Below are positions 1 to 7,717 of a DNA stretch of 34,502 nt, in pieces; positions within the stretch are counted from its first letter, which is position 1, and every line of letters starts with the position of its first letter. The stretch spans positions 1 to 34,502 of the forward strand of contig NZ_NPDD01000236.1 of assembly GCF_002272245.1 (NCBI RefSeq). The letters are read 5' to 3'. A program made the translations under genes and the position numbers. The DNA comes from Bacillus sp. 7884-1 (lineage in GTDB: Bacteria; Bacillota; Bacilli; Bacillales; Cytobacillaceae). Below the pieces are notes generated by a model. That model did not search any database. It was not told the DNA's origin and worked only from the letters and a program-made list of their open reading frames with translations.

Positions 1-29
1 GAGTCCCAGGAAATACATTCCTGGGACTC
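1..29. terminator. Perfect 12-bp hairpin, probable terminator
   Basis: GAGTCCCAGGAA at 1-12 pairs perfectly with TTCCTGGGACTC at 18-29 around a 5-base loop. It lies 15 bases past the stop of the minus-strand DinB-like gene, so it most likely ends that transcript. The T-run needed on the minus strand would lie outside the window. On the plus strand only a weak TAATTTT follows, so it could also serve a gene to the left. Confidence 0.7.
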
Positions 30-43
30 TAATTTTGGTAATT

Positions 44-541
44 TTAGTTATTTACTATACGTTTCTCCACCATTTCTTTTATTTGAGCTAGGTGGCGTTT
101 TTCATGTAGTCCTATAAATTCCACCCATTGCTCCACACTAATGGTTCCGAATGCAGGATGTTTTCCCGAATTAACTTTTAACTCTTCAGGGTCATACACT
201 TCTAAGAGCTCTATTAAAGACTGCCTGGAAGAGTCTAACCTTTCTTTTGCTTGCAAGATGCTAGTAAACTCTTTAATAGGTTTCATGTTTTCTGGTGCCT
301 TATATTTACTTGAACGATCCAGTGTTGAATCTAGTGGTTTATGTTTTATGGCCTTTTTTCTTTCACCTTTTACCAGTATATTATTTATTTCTGAGGTCAT
401 CACTTTCTCAATCACATACAGATGTTCTAAAATATCTAAAATGGACCATTCATCATTTTCAGCAAAGAGTGCTGCTTCTTTGTCTGAGATATTGGAGACA
501 TAATTTAGTAACTCTGCCCTTGCCTCCTTTATTCCGAACAT
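44..541 (-). CDS. DinB superfamily protein
   Basis: The protein is 165 aa, the usual length for a DinB-like four-helix-bundle protein. A His in the ILEHLYVIEK segment (about residue 40) and two His in LHEKRHLAQI near residues 149-153 fit the family's metal-binding triad. The ATG follows a strong AAGGAGGGG ribosome binding site. Family members include metal-dependent thiol transferases and uncharacterised stress proteins, and nothing here fixes the substrate. It is the last gene of the left minus-strand series, 51 bases after the symporter, and a perfect hairpin follows it. Its place in the acyl-CoA island may be incidental. Confidence 0.8.
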   Translation of the reverse strand: MFGIKEARAELLNYVSNISDKEAALFAENDEWSILDILEHLYVIEKVMTSEINNILVKGERKKAIKHKPLDSTLDRSSKYKAPENMKPIKEFTSILQAKERLDSSRQSLIELLEVYDPEELKVNSGKHPAFGTISVEQWVEFIGLHEKRHLAQIKEMVEKRIVNN

Positions 542-592
542 TTCTTCCCCTCCTTACCCATTTATAATTACATTCAATTTAAACAGATGCAG

Positions 593-2059
593 CTACCCCT
601 CAATTACACTCTTCAGCTCATTGCTTATTTTTGCTTCTTTCGGCTGGGTTAAAAGTGAAATTGCAATAAATAATACTGTAGAGACTGCTAATGCAAACGC
701 CCCATTTATTACACCAGGAGGAAGAAACTTAAAACCGTATTTACCGCCAATTTCTAATACTATATTTATCACTAGACTAATCACAATGCTTCCAATTGCT
801 CCGTATTTAGTTGCTTTTGACCAAATTAATCCTAATACAACAGAAGGGAATATAGCTGATGCAAACAAACCCCATCCAAATACTCCTAATAAACCAACTA
901 ATGTATTCATATAAAAGGAGAAAATAGCCGAAAGGACGAGGAGACCTAGAACGGCAATACGACTCCAAAATAACTCATTTTTCACTTTTAAGTTAAATGA
1001 CTTTGGGATATCTCGTACTATGCTTGCTGCACCAATATTTACAAAACTACTACCTGTTGACATAATAGCTGACATTAAACCTGCAATAACTAATCCACTT
1101 ATAAACGGTGACGTAAACATTGATAAAAAAACAGGTAAAGCATCATCAGGTGATTTCAACTCAGGAAATTTCCCTTGAATCTTTAATACTAAAGCAGCAA
1201 GCCCTATGCCTATTACCAACAGTGTGGTTATCATATAGGAAATGCTAGCAGTAAAAGCCCCCCACTTTAAATCCTTATCATCTTTAAGTAGTAAAAACTT
1301 TGTGAGAAAGTGAGGTTGTGCTGCTGCACCTAAGCTAATCATAAAAAACCAACAGATTACGGTTATAACAGGGTATGTGCCAAAAGGTGAGGCCAATGTT
1401 GGATTGGAGTCAATAAGTGTTTGAGTCATTTCGGGAATTCCTCCACCAATATTGATTGCAACGAAAAATACAATTATTGAAACAACAATCATGATTACTC
1501 CTTGAAATAGATCCGTATAAACGGCAGCCAGAATCCCACCGCCAACACAGTAAAAAGCCATGATTGCTAAACCTATTATTGCACCTACCATTGGTGTTAC
1601 TCCAAAAATGGAATGCATGATTATGCCCATTGCTTGAACTTGTGTGCCAAGATACCCCAAAACCCCTAATATCATTGCAACTGAAATCCATCCGCGCGCT
1701 GCCTTACTCTGATATCTAATCTCAATAATATCCCCAATTGAATAAACTTCACCAATCCTGCTAATTTTATATAATCTTTTTCCGATTAAGAACCATGCTA
1801 GAGCAAAACCTAAAGGAGCTGAAACCATTAGTCCTGATGCAAATCCTAAACCGCCGTTAAATGTCATTCCTGTTCCACCCACCATACCAAATCCACTCTG
1901 GATGGATGAAAATGCTGCAATCGCCATTACAAACATCCCCATGTCTCTACCAGCCACAAAAAAGTCACCGCTCGTTTTGGTCTTCTTTGTTGCCCAATAT
2001 CCGATTAAAACACATACCAATAAATAAATAACTGCAATTGCAATAATCGTTGGATTCAT
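593..2059 (-). CDS. Sodium:solute symporter (SSS family)
   Basis: This 488-aa, very hydrophobic protein has about 13 predicted membrane segments. The N-terminal region, with GDFFVAGRDMG near residues 31-41 and a Gly-rich IQSGFGMVGGTGMTF stretch near residues 53-67, is typical of SSS (SLC5-like) sodium-coupled carriers related to PanF, PutP and monocarboxylate importers. The ATG is preceded by GAAGGAGGGG. It follows a small four-TM protein by 30 bases, an arrangement recalling PanF-YhdT and other SSS carriers with small membrane partners. The acyl-CoA genes upstream suggest it imports the organic acid that the island degrades. That substrate is an inference, since the sequence does not show it. 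Confidence 0.88.
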   Translation of the reverse strand: MNPTIIAIAVIYLLVCVLIGYWATKKTKTSGDFFVAGRDMGMFVMAIAAFSSIQSGFGMVGGTGMTFNGGLGFASGLMVSAPLGFALAWFLIGKRLYKISRIGEVYSIGDIIEIRYQSKAARGWISVAMILGVLGYLGTQVQAMGIIMHSIFGVTPMVGAIIGLAIMAFYCVGGGILAAVYTDLFQGVIMIVVSIIVFFVAINIGGGIPEMTQTLIDSNPTLASPFGTYPVITVICWFFMISLGAAAQPHFLTKFLLLKDDKDLKWGAFTASISYMITTLLVIGIGLAALVLKIQGKFPELKSPDDALPVFLSMFTSPFISGLVIAGLMSAIMSTGSSFVNIGAASIVRDIPKSFNLKVKNELFWSRIAVLGLLVLSAIFSFYMNTLVGLLGVFGWGLFASAIFPSVVLGLIWSKATKYGAIGSIVISLVINIVLEIGGKYGFKFLPPGVINGAFALAVSTVLFIAISLLTQPKEAKISNELKSVIEG

Positions 2060-2089
2060 GTAAACCCCTCCTTCTTTTTTTATAGGTAT

Positions 2090-2491
2090 CTATATATCTA
2101 ATGAATTTGTATTAATAGAAGACTTCTTTACTTCTGGCTTGCTAAATGTCCAAACGTATATTAATGAAAAACTAGCACACAATGTCCAAATTCCAACATA
2201 GTAAATGGCTGTACTTATAGTAAAACCTAATATTAAATTTCCTCCTCCAATAGGTGAATGGAGCGTTGCTATGTCTAACCATCCCTGTAAGAGTAAAAAT
2301 AGGAATGTGACAATGGTAGGAATCCAAATGATTTTTTTATTCACTATTATTTTTTTAGCCAATCCAATTAATAACAGTATTCCTACGAGTACTATATACG
2401 GGTAAATGATTAATCGAAATGATCCGACGAGCATACCAATGATAATTAATACGAGTAAAGCAGTCGAAGCGTATACAAACCTATTTGACAT
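2090..2491 (-). CDS. Small four-TM protein, possible symporter partner
   Basis: This 133-aa protein has four clear hydrophobic segments, at roughly residues 6-26, 30-48, 56-73 and 88-114, and a short charged tail. I do not recognise the family with certainty. Its position 30 bases upstream of the sodium:solute symporter, with the same orientation, parallels the small accessory membrane proteins of other SSS carriers (YhdT with PanF, DUF485 proteins with acetate-type permeases). A role in symporter assembly or function is inferred from that arrangement only. A CTCC-rich stretch complementary to a ribosome binding site (minus-strand GGTAGAGGAG) lies just upstream of the ATG. Confidence 0.72.
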   Translation of the reverse strand: MSNRFVYASTALLVLIIIGMLVGSFRLIIYPYIVLVGILLLIGLAKKIIVNKKIIWIPTIVTFLFLLLQGWLDIATLHSPIGGGNLILGFTISTAIYYVGIWTLCASFSLIYVWTFSKPEVKKSSINTNSLDI

Positions 2492-2565
2492 TCTCCTCTA
2501 CCTCCTTAAGATTCCATCAGAGTAATGGTTAAACATATTGTTATTTCTTACTAGATATTGATAAC

Positions 2566-3351
2566 TTACTCCCCTATAAATTGAGGCGTTCTTTTTTCAT
2601 CGAATGCCAAAATTCCTTCTTTTGCATCTTTGCTTTTTAATGCCTGTTGTGCAAAGTTCCATTCCACTTTAAACGCTTCATCTAAAGACAAGTTTTGCAA
2701 ACTAATAACAGCTTGTTTAGTAGATTGAACCGCAATTGGTCCATTTTGGATAATTAGTTCAGCATATCGATCAACTTCTATCATTAGATCCTCTAATGGG
2801 ACCACTCTATTAATCAAGCCTATTTTTTCAGCCTCCTCAGCAGATAATTGTCTTCCAGTCAATAGAATTTCCATTGCTCTGCAATAGGGGATTTGTCTGA
2901 CCAGTCTTACTAAAGAACCACCTGCAGCCATAATTGACCATTTTGGTTCTGGCAGCCCGAAAGTAGCATTTTCAGCCGCAATTCTGATGTCTGTTGCTTG
3001 CAATAATTCTGTACCACCAGCTAAACAATGACCATTGACTGCTGCTATAATAGGCTTGGTGATTGGCTTGAACTTCATCATTGCATGATTTATTTTTGTT
3101 TCGAGTTCATCATTTCGCTCATCCCCGAGTAAGAGTGGTATGGTCTTTTTTAAATCGGCACCGGAACAAAAGGCTTTTTCTCCAGAACCGGTAATAATCA
3201 CAATTCGGATATCTGGATCATTTTCTGCATCCTGGAACAAATCTCCTAAATATCCCCATCCGTTTGGAGTTAATGCATTGAACACCTGAGGACGATTAAT
3301 CGTTATAAGTGCTCGATTGCCTCTTTTTTCATAAATCAGTTCATTTTCCAT
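2566..3351 (-). CDS. Enoyl-CoA hydratase/isomerase (crotonase), both Glu present
   Basis: This is a 261-aa crotonase-fold protein of normal family length. The oxyanion-hole segments are FCSGADLKK (residues 61-69) and NGHCLAGG (106-113). Both Glu residues used by true hydratases are present: E115 in AGGTEL and E135 in FGLPEPKW. It should therefore be able to add water to a 2-enoyl-CoA, unlike the second crotonase in this island. The ATG follows a GGGGAGGAATAAAACC ribosome binding region. A hairpin at 3401-3433 separates it from the ligase gene upstream, so it may be transcribed separately or by readthrough. The exact acyl chain cannot be read from sequence. Confidence 0.88.
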   Translation of the reverse strand: MENELIYEKRGNRALITINRPQVFNALTPNGWGYLGDLFQDAENDPDIRIVIITGSGEKAFCSGADLKKTIPLLLGDERNDELETKINHAMMKFKPITKPIIAAVNGHCLAGGTELLQATDIRIAAENATFGLPEPKWSIMAAGGSLVRLVRQIPYCRAMEILLTGRQLSAEEAEKIGLINRVVPLEDLMIEVDRYAELIIQNGPIAVQSTKQAVISLQNLSLDEAFKVEWNFAQQALKSKDAKEGILAFDEKRTPQFIGE

Positions 3352-3400
3352 GGTTTTATTCCTCCCCTACTAACGTTTGTTTGTACCATATTCGTAAAAG

Positions 3401-3433
3401 AGACAGTTCCTTTATGAATTTTTGGAACTGTCT
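3401..3433 (-). terminator. Hairpin after ligase gene, moderate terminator
   Basis: AGACAGTTCC at 3401-3410 pairs perfectly with GGAACTGTCT at 3424-3433 around a 13-base AT loop. On the minus strand it lies about 32 bases after the ligase stop and is followed by CTTTTAC, a short T-run. It probably gives partial termination before the downstream crotonase and transporter genes. Confidence 0.5.
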
Positions 3434-3464
3434 TATTGTGTTTGTAGTAGCTACATTAGCAAGG

Positions 3465-5129
3465 TCAGCTTTTGAGATTTAAAGCCCCAAGTTGCTCACG
3501 TAAACGATACTTTAAGATTTTTCCGCCTACGGTTTCAGGAATGGTTTCAGTAAAGATAATTTGTTTAGGTGTTTCAAAACCACCGAGTTTTTCACGGCAA
3601 AAACTGATTAACTCAGCTTCCGCAATATGCTTACCTTTTTTAAGCATTACTACTCCTGTAACCATTTCACCCCATTTTTCATGAGGCAAAGCGATTACAG
3701 CTACTTTTTCTACAGCAGGATGCTGTCGAAGAACTGCTTCTACTCGAATGCTGGAGACATTTTCTCCGCCTGACTTAATAATGTCCTTATATCTATCGAC
3801 CATTATTGCTAAACCATCTTCATCATACATACAGCTGTCTCCTGAATGAAACCAGCCATGTTCAAAGGCTTTCCTTGTAGCCTCTTCGTCTTTATAATAT
3901 CCAGACATGACTGCAGGTGACCGGTATACTGCTTCACCTTGAACCCGCGGATCATTGATAACGCTTCCATTTTCATCCATTATCACCGAAGCAAGAAGTG
4001 GATTAGGGACACCTACATAGTTAACTTCTGGTGCATTCTTTTCGTAGGTTTCCGACCACTTATCTGGCCAAAAACGATAACAGGATATTGACTCTGTTTG
4101 GCCAAAGATCTCAAACGTCACTAAATCACGTCCGCATAGTTCCTTTAACTTTTCATGATAATCCGGACTAAGCTGAGCCCAGCCGTATACAATTACCTTT
4201 AAACTGCTCACATCATATTTGTCTCTCTCTACAAGGATTAAATCTGTGAGACCAGTCAAAAATGCAGGCGATCCGGACCAAAGGGTAGTTACCTTTTCCT
4301 TTGTGATGGCATCAGCCATTGCCGGCATGTTAAGCGTACGCCCGATGACAAATGTTCCCCCTGATAGAAATACAGGATAAGCAAATATCTGATCAGCAAC
4401 ATGGAACATAATTGGAAGAAAACTACACACCTTTAATTCATTTTCAATCGATATTCCTCTTGTTATTGACAAAGCGAAACTATAGGCAGACATATAGGTA
4501 TTCGTGTGGGATACCATAACACATTTAGGCATTGAAGTAGTTCCAGATGTGAACAACATTTGCCAAATATCATCCCCATGAATTTCAACATCTGGTTCGT
4601 TTTTTGAATGTCCTCGGTAAAATTCCTCAAACGACTGACTTCCAGGAATTACCCCTCCACCAATTGGAATCGTAATGTCCAGCTGGATATTCAGTTTACT
4701 GAAAACATTTTCTATTTTTGGCCAATGCTCGGAGTCTGCAATAAAAAGGCTCGGTTCAACATGGTTAATGAGATAGGTAATGACATCTGGAGCCATCATT
4801 GTATTCATAGGAACAGCAACCATTCCAGCCTTAGCGACAGCAATTTTAGCCAAAAATCCTTCTACAGAGTTATCACAAAAGAAAAGGACACGATCTCCCT
4901 TTTTTAGTCCTCTTTTGAAAAGTGCATTGGCAAATTGGTTGGCCTTATCGTCTGCCTCTAGATAAGTAAGTCTTGCATTATCCGGGTGTGCATACGCACC
5001 TTCCCACCCGACCAATGCCTCTTTATCAGGAAAGCTGTACCTTAGCCTTTCGAGCATGTCTCCTACAGAAGTTCTTTCCCACCTGTTAACCCTTCTTCTG
5101 TTATATAGCGAAGTTACATCGATTTTCAT
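3465..5129 (-). CDS. AMP-forming acyl-CoA ligase with variant P-loop
   Basis: This is a 554-aa ANL-superfamily acyl-CoA synthetase (acid + ATP + CoA to acyl-CoA + AMP + PPi). The AMP-binding loop near residues 192-204 reads LFTSGTTSMPKCV. The consensus is [YF]TSGTTGxPKG, so two Gly are replaced by Ser and Cys. Later motifs are normal: FGQTES, then GWFHSGD, then DRYKDIIKSGGENVSS, and the C-terminal GGKILKYRLR with the catalytic Lys. I chose the ATG at 5129 because GAGGAG lies 6-7 bases upstream. An in-frame TTG at 5147 would put that site inside the gene. It follows another ligase gene by about 110 bases. The substrate is unknown. Confidence 0.88.
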   Translation of the reverse strand: MKIDVTSLYNRRRVNRWERTSVGDMLERLRYSFPDKEALVGWEGAYAHPDNARLTYLEADDKANQFANALFKRGLKKGDRVLFFCDNSVEGFLAKIAVAKAGMVAVPMNTMMAPDVITYLINHVEPSLFIADSEHWPKIENVFSKLNIQLDITIPIGGGVIPGSQSFEEFYRGHSKNEPDVEIHGDDIWQMLFTSGTTSMPKCVMVSHTNTYMSAYSFALSITRGISIENELKVCSFLPIMFHVADQIFAYPVFLSGGTFVIGRTLNMPAMADAITKEKVTTLWSGSPAFLTGLTDLILVERDKYDVSSLKVIVYGWAQLSPDYHEKLKELCGRDLVTFEIFGQTESISCYRFWPDKWSETYEKNAPEVNYVGVPNPLLASVIMDENGSVINDPRVQGEAVYRSPAVMSGYYKDEEATRKAFEHGWFHSGDSCMYDEDGLAIMVDRYKDIIKSGGENVSSIRVEAVLRQHPAVEKVAVIALPHEKWGEMVTGVVMLKKGKHIAEAELISFCREKLGGFETPKQIIFTETIPETVGGKILKYRLREQLGALNLKS

Positions 5130-5239
5130 ACCCTTCACTCCTCGCAAAAATTCATTCTATCAGCCTTCTATTACTCTTTCTAATTTAGGTTCTACTTTTG
5201 ATATAGTTTTCTTGTTAATAATGAAAAACCGCAATTTCA

Positions 5240-6853
5240 TTATTTTTTAGCAGCTGATGAAATCTTTTCTTTAAGGGATACTTGTGCCTTTATTACATTA
5301 TCAAAACACTGCACTGGAAGGTTTTCCTTTAAGATAGATTTTTGTATTTTCTGGCTGGCCGTCTTCGGAAACTCGTTAATATATTCCACATACCGAGGAA
5401 CTTTAAAATAAGCTAATCGTTCAGTACACCAATCTATAATTTCCTGCTCTGGAACAGTCGCAGCACTTTCACCTTCTTTCAACACAATACAAACTCTAAC
5501 CTCTTGTTCCCGAATGTGATCTGGGACAGGCACGGCTGCCGCTTCCATTACTTTTGGATGAGCTTTCACACAATCCTCCACTTCCATTGATGAAATGTTT
5601 TCTCCACTTCTTCTTATGATGTCTTTTTTCCGATCAACAAAATAGAAGAATCCATCTTCATCTTTTTTCACCATGTCACCAGTATGAAACCAGCCACCCT
5701 CCCATGCTTTTTGGGTTGCCTCAGGATTTTTATAATACCCCTTCATCATCGCAGATCCCTCTGGGCGAGGATCTTCTATGATAACCAATTCACCCACTGT
5801 TCCATTTGGAAGCTCTTGGTTATTTTCATCTACAACACTAGCATGAAAACCAGGAAGAGTTTTTCCCATACAACCCGTACCTACTTTTCTCTCACCGTGA
5901 ATTGGAGTAACCATCGTCAAACCAACTTCCGTCATGCCAAACACTTCAACCGCCTGTAAACCAAACCTTTCTTCATAGAGCTGGTGATACTCATTAGATA
6001 TTCCAGCACCTAGTGTCACTCTGACATTATGTTCTCTATCTTTTAAACTTGGTTGCATGGAGTATAGTATTGCTGGCATAACGCCTAAGTAATGAAATTG
6101 AGTGGCCTTATACTTGATGACATCCTCCCACCAACTCTTTGGATGAAAACGGTCTAATACTATAACACTTGCCCCAAGGATCAATGCCCCCATTACGGAT
6201 AAAATCTGGGGATTCATGTGAAATAATGGTAAGGGTGTTAACACACGATCCTCACTTGTAAGTTCGAGTGCTTCAGCCCATAGACGCGGGTTAACTAAGT
6301 AGTAACTTTGAGGCTCTACACATCCCTTGGGATGACCGGTTGTTCCTGATGTATATAGAATGGCCGCATCATCATCTCTTTTTATTTCTACCGAAGACAA
6401 ATACGGTGTCTGCTTTTCTAAAAAATCATAAAAGCTAATAACACTCGTATGATTACTTTGTTGGATCGAGATGACATATTCAATCGAAGGACATTCCTCA
6501 CGAATTCCTAAGACCATTTCCAGAGCATTGTTATCCGTTACCACTATTTTTGAGTCAGAATTATCTAACACATAAGAGGTCTCAGTAGACTTAAAAAAAT
6601 TGTTGATGGGCACCAAAACGGCACCGAGTTTCGCTAAACCAAACCAACAGTATATGAACTCTATACAGTTGGGGAGATAAAGAGCGACTTTATCTCCTTT
6701 TGTTACACCTAATTCATGAAAAAGGCTTGCTACTTTACTTGAGATCAGATTGATTTCTTCAAAAGAAAGTTCTTTCTCATCACAATAAAGGAACTTTTTC
6801 TTTCCAAATTTTTGCGCCGATTGTTCAATTACTTCTCTAACACTGTTAAACAT
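5240..6853 (-). CDS. AMP-forming acyl-CoA ligase
   Basis: This 537-aa ANL-superfamily ligase has an intact AMP-binding loop, YTSGTTGHPKG, at residues 167-177. It also carries FGMTEVG, GGWFHTGD and DRKKDIIRRSGENISS, and near the C terminus KTASQKIQK with the adenylation Lys. The overall look is that of crotonobetaine/carnitine-CoA or medium-chain acyl-CoA ligases, and I would not specify more. The ATG has GAGGAAGGGTG upstream. It starts 32 bases after the SDR gene, so it is almost certainly co-transcribed in the sigma-54 operon that begins at 13475. It would activate the free acid, or an acid intermediate, for the CoA pathway. Confidence 0.88.
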   Translation of the reverse strand: MFNSVREVIEQSAQKFGKKKFLYCDEKELSFEEINLISSKVASLFHELGVTKGDKVALYLPNCIEFIYCWFGLAKLGAVLVPINNFFKSTETSYVLDNSDSKIVVTDNNALEMVLGIREECPSIEYVISIQQSNHTSVISFYDFLEKQTPYLSSVEIKRDDDAAILYTSGTTGHPKGCVEPQSYYLVNPRLWAEALELTSEDRVLTPLPLFHMNPQILSVMGALILGASVIVLDRFHPKSWWEDVIKYKATQFHYLGVMPAILYSMQPSLKDREHNVRVTLGAGISNEYHQLYEERFGLQAVEVFGMTEVGLTMVTPIHGERKVGTGCMGKTLPGFHASVVDENNQELPNGTVGELVIIEDPRPEGSAMMKGYYKNPEATQKAWEGGWFHTGDMVKKDEDGFFYFVDRKKDIIRRSGENISSMEVEDCVKAHPKVMEAAAVPVPDHIREQEVRVCIVLKEGESAATVPEQEIIDWCTERLAYFKVPRYVEYINEFPKTASQKIQKSILKENLPVQCFDNVIKAQVSLKEKISSAAKK

Positions 6854-6885
6854 TTACGACACCCTTCCTCAAAAACTCTATTATT

Positions 6886-7695
6886 CTAGTAAGGGAAAAA
6901 CGTAATCCCATGCCCCAATGAATTACCGCCGTCAATAATAATGTTTTCACCTGTGATATACCCGCTGGCCTTACTGGATAAGTAAGCTGCTAGCCAGCCG
7001 AGTTCTTCAAGATTTCCAACCCGCCTTAACGGAACAGCATTAATCGTGTTGTCGATGAAGGTCGGGTCCGCCGCTGCCATTTCTTCCTGCATCCCCTCTG
7101 TTATGAATAATCCAGCACCAATGGAATTAACACGAATGCTATGCTGTGCCCATTCTAATGCTAGGTTTTTCATTAAACCATATACCCCATTCCTTGCTGC
7201 TACCGAATGGGCTATACCAGGAGCCCCCCTATGTAAGAAGGAAACGAGAATATTCGTTATAGCTCCTCCTGTACCCTGTTTAATCATTTGTTTTCCTACA
7301 GCCTGTGTAACATAGAATGTTCCATTTAAGTTCGTTCGAATAACCGCATCCCAGCCATTTTTTGATAGTTCCTCTGCCTTTTTGGGAAACTGTCCCCCAG
7401 CATTGTTAATTAATATATCTACCTTCCCAAATTGATTTACTGCTTGGGTAACAAGGTTTTCAACTTGGTCAATCTCTCGAATATCTGTCGGGACCGTTAA
7501 TACTTCAAATCCTTGGGAAACAAATTCATCTTCTGTTTTTTTCAATACTTCTTCTCTGCGTCCAGCTAGAACTAGTTTTGCTCCTACACTGCCTAATTGA
7601 TGGGCAATTACTTTACCGATTCCCGTGCCGCCACCCGTAACAATAGCGACTTGACCCTTCAGAAGGGTATTCGAAAAAATCTCTGATATTTGCAT
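6886..7695 (-). CDS. PECR-like SDR, trans-2-enoyl-CoA/2,4-dienoyl-CoA reductase type
   Basis: This is a 269-aa short-chain dehydrogenase/reductase. The dinucleotide-binding motif TGGGTGIG is at residues 20-27 and NNAG at 97-100. The classical YxxxK catalytic pair is replaced by S164-V-A-A-R168. The surrounding HSVAARNGVYGLMKNLALEWA-type segment resembles human peroxisomal trans-2-enoyl-CoA reductase (PECR) rather than a hydroxyacyl-CoA dehydrogenase. I therefore expect reduction or isomer handling of an unsaturated acyl-CoA, probably NADPH-dependent. Pseudomonas atu clusters also carry SDR genes (atuB, atuG). The ATG has GGAGG upstream and lies 22 bases after the carboxyltransferase gene, in the same operon. 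Confidence 0.85.
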   Translation of the reverse strand: MQISEIFSNTLLKGQVAIVTGGGTGIGKVIAHQLGSVGAKLVLAGRREEVLKKTEDEFVSQGFEVLTVPTDIREIDQVENLVTQAVNQFGKVDILINNAGGQFPKKAEELSKNGWDAVIRTNLNGTFYVTQAVGKQMIKQGTGGAITNILVSFLHRGAPGIAHSVAARNGVYGLMKNLALEWAQHSIRVNSIGAGLFITEGMQEEMAAADPTFIDNTINAVPLRRVGNLEELGWLAAYLSSKASGYITGENIIIDGGNSLGHGITFFPY

Positions 7696-7717
7696 GTTTT
7701 TCCTCCATTCTTACCGC

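Noticed and set aside
4608..4907. Antisense reading frames inside the ligase genes and other long genes (also 10818-11126, 22045-22386, 7046-7315)
   Set aside because: They lie opposite well-supported genes, lack ribosome binding sites and show no recognisable protein motif.
5217..5244. AATAATGAAA/TTTCATTATT hairpin at the end of the second ligase gene
   Set aside because: The stem is A/T only, includes the stop codon, and in the minus direction no T-run follows (AACAAG), so it is not counted as a terminator.
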